Positions 1 to 5,262 are shown, counted from the stretch's first letter. The stretch: 5,272 bases of DNA from an uncultured Kiritimatiellota bacterium (GCA_934635045.1 CAKTZA010000111.1:1-5272), one strand, 5' to 3'. Translations and numbers: made by a program. Notes: generated from the letters alone by a model not told the origin.

Positions 1-2
1 TG

Positions 3-1712
3 ATGGCCGTTCCCGTCGGGCTCGTGATCGACAGCGCGCGCGGCTGGTGCTTCCCGCGCCACCTCTACAGCGGCTGGGCGCACGTCTGCTGGGCGGGCGT
101 CCCCTTCGAGCGGAGCGACTACTTCACGGACGGCGTCCTGAACCTGCTCTATCCCGGCTATCAGGATTCGGGCTTCTTCCGCGACGAGCGCGGCTTCAAT
201 TCGCCGACGCCCTATGGCGACATCGCCGACTGCCTCCTGTCGGACGCGCCGCTTTGGGTGCTGAAGCAGTACGCGCTGCTCGTGCTCGCGGGCGAGATCC
301 AGCCGTCGGACGAGTTCCGGGACGCGCTCGCCGCCTACGTCGCGCAGGGCGGGCGGCTCGTGCTGACCGAGGGCAACCGCCGCGCGCTCTTCCCGACGGG
401 GCTTCCGGACGCGGCGAACGGCGGCCGCGTCACGGTCATCGCGTCCGACTGGGGCGTCGCCGAGCAGCCCGTGGCCCGGCAGGTCCGCTACCCGGTCGAG
501 ACGCCGTACTTCAATCCGTATCCGCTGACGGACGCGGCGCGGCGCACGCTGGACGCGGCGTTCCGCGACGTGGCGCTCTTCACGACGGCGGCCGACGGCC
601 AGGCGAACGGGCTCTCGGTCGTCACCTGCCGGCGCGCGAAGGGCGACTACACGCTCTGCATCGCCAACAACACGTGGACGGAGCAGCCGCTGCGGCTCAC
701 GTCGCACGTCGGGCGCATCCTGTCCGTCGAGGAGCTGCCGACCTCGTGCCGCGAGCGCGCGGCGCGCGGCTTCGCGCCCGAGACGGTCACGAACCTCGTC
801 CTCGGCGCGGACACGCCGGAGACCGTCGCGGCGGGCGCCGTCCGGATGCTCCGCGTGCGCGTCGAGGAGACGAACCTGCGGGTGCTGGCGGAGGCCGCGC
901 CGCCGCCGAACCCGAAGCTGCGCACGCTCCGCCTGCGTTCCAACGAGCCGATCAAGGAGCAGCTGCTGCACCGCCCGACGTTCTTCCGGCACTTCGACTC
1001 GGTCATGGTCGGCTGGCGCTACGTCTTCACGCGCGACGACGAGGCGCTGGAGGATGAGCGAAACTGGATCCGCCTCCAGGGCCTTGACGTCCTCGTCGAC
1101 TTCACGGACGCGACCGACGCCTATCCGGGCTACCGCTGGACGGACCACGTCGCGGAGGAGCGCGCGCGGTCGCAGAAGGCGTTCGGGAAGTTCCTCCGCA
1201 AGTGCGCGATCCTCGGCGTGCGCGAGGTCGTCGTCGCCAGCCACAGCCTGTCGGACATGGGCGAGCGCGCGGCGGCGCGGGCCTCGTACCTCCGCAACCT
1301 CGGGGCGTTCGCGCGGGCGGCCGGCGAGAAGGGGATTGTCGTGCGCCTGCGCGACAACGTCTGGGACCTGCAGGAGCTGCCGCGCGACTTGGCCGCCGTC
1401 CGCGAGCCCAACCTGAAGGGGGCGCATCGCCTCGCCGCCGTCATGTACCGCGAGCGGGACGTCGCCTCGGCCGTCGAGAGGACGGGCGGCGACTGCTGGT
1501 TCCTCGGCGTTGCCGAGGACGAGAAGGTCGTCCCCGACGCCTTCTTCAAGATGTTCGGGCGGCTGGCCGACTCGCCGCGCGGCGACCTCAAGGACGCGCT
1601 GCGCGCCATATGCGCAAAAGGCGGCCGCGTGATCTTCGACGCCTTCTACCCCGACACCGACGCCGAATACCGCGACGTCCGGCTCTTCGAGACCCTGAAT
1701 GAAGCCGAGTGA
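3..1712 (+). CDS. C-terminal part of a multidomain carbohydrate-related protein (amidotransferase-like + beta domain + TIM-barrel-like), 5' partial
   Basis: The frame is open to the left edge, so this is probably the end of a longer protein. The first ATG visible encodes residues that look internal (a VGLVID beta strand, no signal peptide). A TGATG at 1-5 also allows a coupled start after an upstream gene. Residues about 1-160 look like the class I glutamine-amidotransferase-like fold found in beta-galactosidase trimerisation domains (strand LLVLAGEI at 92-99, then FRDALAAYVAQGGRLVLTEG at 105-124); no catalytic role is evident. Residues about 190-290 are beta-rich. Residues about 305-569 resemble a TIM barrel of the sugar-phosphate isomerase/AP endonuclease 2 type (GVREVVVASHS at 405-415, a helix, then GIVVRLRDN at 444-452). 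The metal ligands of true isomerases are not obvious, so this domain may not be catalytic. The gene lies 57 bases before a fucosidase in the same direction, which suggests glycan catabolism. The coding region is certain; the exact reaction is unknown. Confidence 0.8.
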   Translation: MAVPVGLVIDSARGWCFPRHLYSGWAHVCWAGVPFERSDYFTDGVLNLLYPGYQDSGFFRDERGFNSPTPYGDIADCLLSDAPLWVLKQYALLVLAGEIQPSDEFRDALAAYVAQGGRLVLTEGNRRALFPTGLPDAANGGRVTVIASDWGVAEQPVARQVRYPVETPYFNPYPLTDAARRTLDAAFRDVALFTTAADGQANGLSVVTCRRAKGDYTLCIANNTWTEQPLRLTSHVGRILSVEELPTSCRERAARGFAPETVTNLVLGADTPETVAAGAVRMLRVRVEETNLRVLAEAAPPPNPKLRTLRLRSNEPIKEQLLHRPTFFRHFDSVMVGWRYVFTRDDEALEDERNWIRLQGLDVLVDFTDATDAYPGYRWTDHVAEERARSQKAFGKFLRKCAILGVREVVVASHSLSDMGERAAARASYLRNLGAFARAAGEKGIVVRLRDNVWDLQELPRDLAAVREPNLKGAHRLAAVMYRERDVASAVERTGGDCWFLGVAEDEKVVPDAFFKMFGRLADSPRGDLKDALRAICAKGGRVIFDAFYPDTDAEYRDVRLFETLNEAE

Positions 1713-1720
1713 CGAACCGC

Positions 1721-1794
1721 GAAAGAAGAACGCGAAACGAAAACGAGAAGACCTGAAACGAGAAGTGAAATGAGCGTGAAAACGAAAACGAAAC
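1721..1794. repeat. Purine-rich low-complexity tract across the fucosidase start
   Basis: Degenerate copies of GAAAACGA run from the gap between the two left-hand genes into the start of the fucosidase gene. AAACGAGAAG occurs at 1741-1750 and again at 1756-1765, and a GAAAACGA tandem lies at 1778-1794. The in-gene part encodes the Lys/Thr-rich n-region of the signal peptide (VKTKTK). The only ribosome-binding-like sequence, GAGAAG at 1760-1765 and four bases from the ATG, is part of this tract. It may have arisen by slippage, and it may help keep the start site unstructured. Confidence 0.55.
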
Positions 1795-3191
1795 TGCCTG
1801 TCCTCTGTCTGCTGTCGCTTGCCCTGTGCGCCTCGGCTCGAGCCGGGGCGGCGAAGCCGCTCAAGCGGATTTTCTCGGAGACGCCCGAACAGAAGGCCGA
1901 GCGCCTGTCGTGGTGGACGCACGACCGCTTCGGGCTCTTCGTCCACTTCGGCCTCTACGCGATCCCGGCGCGCGGCGAGTGGGTCAAGAGCCGCGAGAAG
2001 ATCCCGGACGACGTCTACGACCGCAAGTACCTGGACCGCTTCAACCCCGACCTCTTCGACGCGAAGGACTGGGCGCGGCGGGCCAAGGCCGCCGGCATGA
2101 GATACGCCGTCCTGACGACGAAGCACCACGACGGCTTCGCGCTGTGGGACACGAAGGTCTCCGACTACAAGATCACCAACACCGCCTTCAGGCGCGACCT
2201 CGTGAAGGAGTTCGCGGAGGCCTTCCGCGCCGAGGGTCTGCGCGTCGGCTTCTACTTCTCGGTCATGGACTGGCATCACCCGGACTACAAGCTCGACTAC
2301 AACCATCCGCTAGCCCCGGAGGGCGGGTTCACCGACGAGAGCTTCGCGAAGCTCAACGAGGGCCGCGACATGAGCCGCTACCGCGCCTTCATGTTCGCGC
2401 AGGTGCGCGAGCTCCTGACGCAGTACGGCCGCATCGACATCATGTGGTTCGACTTCACGCCGACGGGCAAGTACGGGAAGACGGCGGAGGACTGGGACGC
2501 GGTCGGCCTCCTGAAGATGGCGCGCGCCCATCAGCCCTGGCTCATCATCGACAACCGACTGGGGCTGACCGACTATGCGGACGGCGGGGACTTCGTGACG
2601 CCGGAATGCATGAAGGTGCGCTCGTGGCCGAAGGTCAACGGCGTGCGCGTCCCGTGGGAGACCTGCCAGACGCTCGGCGCGAACTGGGGCTATGACTGCC
2701 GCCCCGCCGCGCGCTGGGCGGACGTGCCGCAGCTCCTGGAGCTGCTGATCGACACCGTGTCGCACGGCGGCAACCTGCTCCTGAACGTCGGGCCGACGGC
2801 GCGCGGGCAGTTCCCGAAGAAGGCGTGCGAACGGCTGGACGGCTTCGCCGAATGGATGGGCGTCCATTCCCGCGCGATCTACGGCTGCACGCAGGCGCCG
2901 GAGGGCCTCGTCGCGCCGCCCGGCACGCTGCTCACCTACAACGAGGGGACGAACCGCCTCTACATCCACCTGCTGGACTACCCGCTGAACCGGCTGCCGC
3001 TCACGTTCACGGACAAGGTCGCGTTCGCGCAGTTCCTCCACGACGGGCGGGAGCTCACGGTCGGCTACATCCCCGATTGGCAGAAGCACGAGCACATGGG
3101 CGCGAACCCGGAGGACGACACGGGCTTCCTCGAGCTGCCGCTCGAACGCCCGGACGTTCCGCTCCCGGTCGTCGAGGTGTACCTGAAGTGA
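1770..3191 (+). CDS. Exported GH29 alpha-L-fucosidase
   Basis: This is a retaining exo-glycosidase that removes alpha-linked L-fucose from glycan ends. Residues 1-26 form a Sec signal peptide (n-region KTKTK, hydrophobic core VLCLLSLALC, likely cut near ASARA/GAA), so the enzyme acts in the periplasm or outside the cell. Cys20 is preceded by Leu, so a lipobox is unlikely. The GH29 fold begins near residue 45: WWTHDRFGLFVHFG (48-61), KHHDGFALWD (118-127), FYFSVMDWHHPDY (161-173) and IDIMWFDFT (222-230). Asp228 is the expected nucleophile. Glu279 in GDFVTPE is a candidate acid/base, with Glu297 in PWETC as the alternative; the acid/base position varies within GH29. GGNLLLNVGPTARG (333-346) is a typical family motif, and the last 90 residues look like a beta-sandwich. 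The 473 residues are normal for the family. Start chosen: the ATG that gives a complete signal peptide, although the ribosome binding site is weak. Close spacing suggests co-transcription with the upstream gene. Linkage specificity cannot be read from sequence. Confidence 0.95.
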   Translation: MSVKTKTKLPVLCLLSLALCASARAGAAKPLKRIFSETPEQKAERLSWWTHDRFGLFVHFGLYAIPARGEWVKSREKIPDDVYDRKYLDRFNPDLFDAKDWARRAKAAGMRYAVLTTKHHDGFALWDTKVSDYKITNTAFRRDLVKEFAEAFRAEGLRVGFYFSVMDWHHPDYKLDYNHPLAPEGGFTDESFAKLNEGRDMSRYRAFMFAQVRELLTQYGRIDIMWFDFTPTGKYGKTAEDWDAVGLLKMARAHQPWLIIDNRLGLTDYADGGDFVTPECMKVRSWPKVNGVRVPWETCQTLGANWGYDCRPAARWADVPQLLELLIDTVSHGGNLLLNVGPTARGQFPKKACERLDGFAEWMGVHSRAIYGCTQAPEGLVAPPGTLLTYNEGTNRLYIHLLDYPLNRLPLTFTDKVAFAQFLHDGRELTVGYIPDWQKHEHMGANPEDDTGFLELPLERPDVPLPVVEVYLK

Positions 3192-3200
3192 ACCAAAATG

Positions 3201-3217
3201 CGTGGGGACAGACCCCC
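3201..3217 (+). repeat. GTGGGGACAG repeat, left arm of an inverted pair
   Basis: The 17 bases starting CGTGGGGACAG lie nine bases after the fucosidase stop. Their reverse complement recurs at 3379-3395 with a single mismatch (16 of 17). Within itself the unit can form a GGGG/CCCC mini-hairpin (3204-3207 with 3213-3216). From general knowledge, similar GTGGGGACAGACCCC words are dispersed in many bacterial genomes and are often linked to REP-type elements; that link is not shown here. Confidence 0.7.
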
Positions 3218-3263
3218 GTTCGAGCGATTAAAACGCCGGAAATCATCCTGTTTTGCTTAAATA

Positions 3264-3286
3264 GCGTCAGAATGAGAATCTGATGC
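3264..3286. repeat. Small hairpin with TCTGA stem
   Basis: GCGTCAGA (3264-3271) pairs with TCTGATGC (3279-3286), giving seven Watson-Crick pairs plus one G-T pair around a seven-base loop. It is not followed by a T-run, so it is not an intrinsic terminator. A related TTCTGACCCC word follows at 3294-3303. Both sit between the arms of the larger inverted pair and may be part of the same element. Confidence 0.5.
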
Positions 3287-3328
3287 GGAAAATTCTGACC
3301 CCTGTTCATTCGGAGACGCGAGACGTAA

Positions 3329-3352
3329 CTCTGCGGGCTCTGCGACTCTGCG
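3329..3352. repeat. Triple CTCTGCG motif
   Basis: CTCTGCG occurs at 3329-3335, 3338-3344 and 3346-3352, so with periods of nine and eight bases. The layout mirrors the triple CTCCGTG unit inside the palindrome about 90 bases further on, though the base sequence differs. It looks like a degenerate member of a family of dispersed short-period repeats. No coding or regulatory role is visible. Confidence 0.55.
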
Positions 3353-3378
3353 TAAGAACTGTCACCCCAACGCATATC

Positions 3379-3415
3379 GGGGGCCTGTCCCCACGGATTT
3401 CTGTCCCCACGGATT
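3379..3415 (-). repeat. GTGGGGACAG repeat, right arm with a tandem second copy
   Basis: Positions 3379-3395 are the reverse complement of 3201-3217 with one mismatch. The core CTGTCCCCACGGATT (3385-3399) is repeated directly at 3401-3415, a 15-base exact match with a 16-base period. The tandem copy suggests local duplication at the end of an element, or two insertions side by side. Confidence 0.7.
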
Positions 3416-3423
3416 CCTCAGAA

Positions 3424-3500
3424 CTCCGTGCCTCCGTGGCTCCGTGTGAGCCTCTCCCGCAGGTTCGGGGGATCTCACACGGAGCCACGGAGGCACGGAG
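3424..3500. repeat. Perfect 27-bp inverted repeat (REP/MITE-like palindrome)
   Basis: The arm 3424-3450 is the exact reverse complement of 3474-3500, leaving a 23-base loop (3451-3473) that can itself fold (CCCG 3456-3459 with CGGG 3466-3469). The left arm is built from three eight-base units starting CTCCGTG (3424, 3432, 3440) and ending in C, G and T. The transcript from either strand would form a very stable cruciform-like hairpin. There is no T-run after it and no transposase in the window. From general knowledge, repeats built of CTCCGTGCCTCCGTGG words are dispersed in many environmental bacterial genomes. A non-autonomous mobile or REP-like repeat is the best reading. Confidence 0.85.
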
Positions 3501-3512
3501 ACGAGTCAAGTG

Positions 3513-3653
3513 ATGCGTCAAGCCGAGCTGTTAGACGTGATGGGTCGCGCAGATGCAGTAGTCAATACAAGTAGTTTGATACCGGATTTTATCAAACTCA
3601 TGGTTAAAAAGGCCAAATCGAGTGAAAAAGTTCTCCAGATAAAAGCCAAATAG
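3513..3653 (+). CDS. Candidate 46-residue small protein or gene remnant
   Basis: An ATG-started frame of 46 codons begins 13 bases after the palindrome and ends in TAG. It encodes MRQAELLDVMGRADAVVNTS at residues 1-20, then SLIPDFIKLMVKKAKSSEKV and a Lys-rich end, LQIKAK. The composition is protein-like: an amphipathic C-terminal half with alternating hydrophobic and Lys residues. A GGAG at 3497-3500 is 12 bases from the ATG, which is rather far. A GTG codon directly before the ATG is an alternative start. The region is AT-rich, unlike its neighbours. I do not recognise a family. It could be a genuine small protein encoded just before the ATPase promoter, the tail of an older gene cut by the palindrome, or chance. 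The opposite strand is also open here, but only as a shadow of the ATPase gene. Confidence 0.3.
   Translation: MRQAELLDVMGRADAVVNTSSLIPDFIKLMVKKAKSSEKVLQIKAK
3573..3598. repeat. Nine-bp inverted repeat in the AT-rich stretch
   Basis: AGTTTGATA (3573-3581) and TATCAAACT (3590-3598) are perfect reverse complements around an eight-base loop. It lies inside the candidate 46-codon frame. No T-run follows on either strand, so a terminator is unlikely. It could be a protein-binding dyad or chance. Confidence 0.4.
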
Positions 3654-3668
3654 GGTAAGTAACTCCTA

Positions 3669-3698
3669 TTGACTTTCGCCAATCTGATATGGTAGACT
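3669..3698 (+). promoter_or_regulatory. Sigma70-type promoter for the AAA+ ATPase, probably leaderless
   Basis: The -35 box is TTGACT (3669-3674), five of six to consensus. After 18 bases comes TAGACT (3693-3698), four of six, preceded by TGG (3690-3692), which makes an extended -10. Transcription would start near 3705, with the ATG at 3707. An alternative -10, TATGGT at 3688-3693, also has a TGA extension but leaves only a 13-base spacer. In either case the leader is under about ten bases and no Shine-Dalgarno sequence is visible. Confidence 0.55.
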
Positions 3699-3706
3699 AA
3701 CGACCC

Positions 3707-5038
3707 ATGAAACGGTTTCTTATCGAAAATCTCAAAAAATGGGCCGATAGTCCTCTGCGCAAGCCGCTTGTCCTCAGCGGCGCGCGGCAAGTCGGAAAGA
3801 CGTGGCTTCTGAAAGAGTTCGGCAAGACGCATTATGCGCGGACGGCCTACGTGAATTTCGAGCGGCATCCGGAACTGGGTGCGCTCTTCGCGGGCGCTTT
3901 TGACTTTCGGCGCATCCTGACGGGGTTGCAGGCGGCGTGCGGCGTGACGATCACGCCGGGCGACACGCTGGTCATCCTTGACGAGATTCAGCTGTGCGGT
4001 GCCGCGTTGACGGGGCTTAAGTATTGGCAGGAGGAGTGTGGCGACTATCCGGTGGCGGCGGCTGGGTCGCTGGTCGGTCTGACGCTGTTGGAGGGCACGG
4101 GGTATCCCGTCGGCAAGACGCATTCGATGACGCTCTATCCCATGTCCTTTGGCGAGTTCCTTGCCGCCGTCGGCGAGGAGAACCTCGGACAGGTCGCGGC
4201 ATCCGGCGACGCGAAGCTGATGGCGGCGTTTTCCGCGCGGTTGTGCAATTGGCTCAAGACGTATTTCCTTGTCGGCGGCATGCCGGCTGCGGTCGAGGCC
4301 TATGCCGCGTCGCTCTCGCTGGCGGCCTCGCGAAGCGTACAGCTGGACATCCTGTCCGACTATGTGCGGGACTTCGCGAAGCATGCGCCGAAGCGAGACG
4401 TGCCGCGCCTGAAGGCGATCTGGGAGTCGATGCCGCGACAGCTTGCCAAGGAGGACAGGCGCTTCGTCTCAGCGGATGTCGTTGTCGATGGCGACAAGGC
4501 GCGCGCGCGAGACTTGCGAGATCCGTTTGAGAGGCTGGAGGCGGCGGGGCTCGCGTATCGCGTGTGGAACGTCACGAAGCCGGCACTGCCGCTGCAGTCG
4601 TATCGCAACCACATGTTCAAGCTCTTCGGCCTTGATGTCGGACTTCTCGCGGCGCAGTCGCACTTGGCGACAGCGGCGGTGCTTGACGGGAACAGGGCAT
4701 TTACGGAGTTCAAGGGCGCGCTGACCGAGCAGTACGTGCAACAGGAACTGCGGGCCGCAGCGGAGGCTGTGCCGTACACGTGGGCGCCGAGCGACTCGAC
4801 GGCGGAGGTGGATTTCATCGTCGAGGTCGGTGACGAAATCATCCCCATCGAGGTCAAGGCCGAGCGTAACCTTCAGGCGAAGTCGCTGGGCGTCTATCGG
4901 GCGAAGTATGCGCCGTCGTGCGCCGTGCGGACGTCGTTGGCTGACGGACGCGCAGCAGACGGCCTTCTGGATATTCCCCTGTACGCCGTGGGCCCGCTGT
5001 TGCGGCCGAGCGTCTTCGGTTGCCACGTCTTCAGATGA
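3707..5038 (+). CDS. AAA+ ATPase with DUF4143 C-terminal domain (AAA_14/DUF4143 family)
   Basis: This is a cytosolic P-loop ATPase of a common bacterial and archaeal family whose cellular role is poorly understood. Walker A is GARQVGKT (25-32) and Walker B is LVILDEIQ (88-95). AAAGS (117-121) fits sensor 1, and LYPMSFGEF (143-151) and GGMPAAV (190-196) are family hallmarks. The DUF4143 half includes FERLEAAGLAYRVWNV (274-289), FKLFGLDVGLL (304-314) and GALTEQYVQQEL (337-348). EVDFIVE (367-373) followed by IEVKAE (381-386) forms a PD-(D/E)XK-like signature with Asp369, Glu382 and Lys384; nuclease activity is not established for the family. The length of 443 residues is close to the family's usual size, roughly 400 residues. 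The ATG was chosen because MKRFLIENLKKW matches the usual N-terminus and sits right after the promoter. Its codons are less strictly GC-ended than those of the left-hand genes, and with the repeat-rich flank this hints at separate acquisition. No partner gene is adjacent. Confidence 0.93.
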   Translation: MKRFLIENLKKWADSPLRKPLVLSGARQVGKTWLLKEFGKTHYARTAYVNFERHPELGALFAGAFDFRRILTGLQAACGVTITPGDTLVILDEIQLCGAALTGLKYWQEECGDYPVAAAGSLVGLTLLEGTGYPVGKTHSMTLYPMSFGEFLAAVGEENLGQVAASGDAKLMAAFSARLCNWLKTYFLVGGMPAAVEAYAASLSLAASRSVQLDILSDYVRDFAKHAPKRDVPRLKAIWESMPRQLAKEDRRFVSADVVVDGDKARARDLRDPFERLEAAGLAYRVWNVTKPALPLQSYRNHMFKLFGLDVGLLAAQSHLATAAVLDGNRAFTEFKGALTEQYVQQELRAAAEAVPYTWAPSDSTAEVDFIVEVGDEIIPIEVKAERNLQAKSLGVYRAKYAPSCAVRTSLADGRAADGLLDIPLYAVGPLLRPSVFGCHVFR

Positions 5039-5072
5039 CTCTGCGTGAAAACCAAAAAATCTCTGGGTGGGG

Positions 5073-5101
5073 TTGCCTTGAATACAAGATTATGAGATAA
5101 T
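5073..5101 (+). promoter_or_regulatory. Sigma70-type promoter with extended -10, upstream of a small ORF
   Basis: TTGCCT (5073-5078) is followed after 17 bases by GATAAT (5096-5101), five of six to consensus, with TGA at 5093-5095 forming an extended -10. The -10 lies in a small dyad, ATTAT-GAG-ATAAT (5089-5101). Transcription would begin near 5108 and give a leader of roughly 27 bases carrying a strong ribosome binding site. The promoter starts 35 bases after the ATPase stop, so it would act independently of the ATPase transcript. Confidence 0.6.
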
Positions 5102-5121
5102 GTCTTCGTCTTGAATACAAG
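5077..5121. promoter_or_regulatory. Pair of identical 12-bp dyad sites (putative operators)
   Basis: CTTGAATACAAG occurs exactly at 5077-5088 and at 5110-5121. Each is a CTTG/CAAG inverted repeat around AATA. The sites are 33 bp centre to centre, close to three helical turns, so a bound regulator would sit on the same face of the DNA. One overlaps the end of the -35 box and the promoter spacer. The other covers the expected transcription start region and ends one base before the AGGAGG. This is the geometry of a repressor operator pair. No regulator gene is visible in the window. Confidence 0.5.
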
Positions 5122-5122
5122 T

Positions 5123-5128
5123 AGGAGG
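5123..5128 (+). promoter_or_regulatory. Strong ribosome binding site AGGAGG
   Basis: A full AGGAGG lies six bases before the GTG at 5135. It is the strongest ribosome binding site in the window and supports the GTG start of the 38-codon frame. The three larger genes have weak sites, none, or a start outside the view. Confidence 0.65.
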
Positions 5129-5134
5129 CCGCAA

Positions 5135-5251
5135 GTGAAATCCCTAACAAGTCGTGAGTGCGCGCAGGATCGTGCGTTCGGTCGTGCGAAAGCCGTTCGG
5201 TTTGCCGCCGTGACGGGTCTGAAGCTCACAAACATTACCCCCCTTGTCTAA
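5135..5251 (+). CDS. Candidate 38-residue basic small protein, GTG start
   Basis: A 38-codon frame ends in TAA, starts with GTG and follows an optimal AGGAGG at six bases. It encodes MKSLTSRECAQDRAFGRAKA (1-20), then VRFAAVTGLKLTNITPLV. It has seven Lys/Arg against two Asp/Glu, one Cys (Cys9) and no membrane segment. I do not recognise a family. Promoter, paired dyads and ribosome binding site are all correctly spaced for this start, which is why I report it despite its size. It could be a small regulatory peptide, a leader peptide for the unit that begins at the right edge (a TATAAT lies 12 bases after the stop), or the remnant of a longer gene. Codon use gives no decisive support at this length. 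Confidence 0.4.
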   Translation: MKSLTSRECAQDRAFGRAKAVRFAAVTGLKLTNITPLV

Positions 5252-5262
5252 TCCGTTTGTAG

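Larger units (their letters stand above)
3192..3706. other. Repeat-rich intergenic region between fucosidase and ATPase genes
   Basis: About 515 bases without a convincing large gene. From 3192 to 3500 it is a mosaic of short inverted and direct repeats, listed separately. From about 3502 to 3706 the base composition becomes clearly more AT-rich than either flanking gene, and this part holds a 46-codon open frame and the ATPase promoter. Longer open frames on both strands across 3283-3521 simply translate the palindrome (they yield phrases such as RASVAPCE and HGATEAR) and are not believable proteins. I see no GC hairpin followed by a T-run that would serve as a classical terminator for the fucosidase gene. 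Confidence 0.7.

Noticed and set aside
1789..1830. Lipoprotein signal at Cys20 of the fucosidase
   Set aside because: The residues before the Cys are L-A-L; the position just before it should be small (G, A or S), so signal peptidase I cleavage is more likely.
2310..3095. 261-codon frame on the minus strand
   Set aside because: It is a shadow of the fucosidase gene caused by high third-position GC; the product is low-complexity and Arg-rich.
3201..3217. GGGG/CCCC mini-hairpin after the fucosidase stop as an intrinsic terminator
   Set aside because: The stem is only four pairs and no T-run follows.
3424..3500. CRISPR-like array
   Set aside because: The eight-base units are contiguous and there are no spacers; the structure is one inverted repeat.
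3283..3521. Open frames of 71-76 codons on both strands across the repeat block
   Set aside because: Both mainly translate the palindrome and its flanks. The same peptide phrases (RASVAPCE, HGATEAR) appear on both strands because the DNA is palindromic.
3518..4384. 288-codon frame on the minus strand
   Set aside because: It is antisense to the start of the ATPase gene, whose protein has clear Walker motifs. The antisense product is Arg/His/Gln-rich with no recognisable domain.
3562..5124. Shared word AATACAAGTAG at 3564-3574 and 5114-5124, flanking the ATPase gene like attachment sites
   Set aside because: An 11-base match anywhere in a window of this size is expected by chance a few times, and no integrase is present. 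The upstream copy matches the 12-bp dyad at only nine of 12 positions.
4894..5235. 113-codon minus-strand frame over the ATPase end and the operator region
   Set aside because: It overlaps the ATPase coding end and the promoter block. It shows no domain, and the plus-strand signals explain the DNA better.
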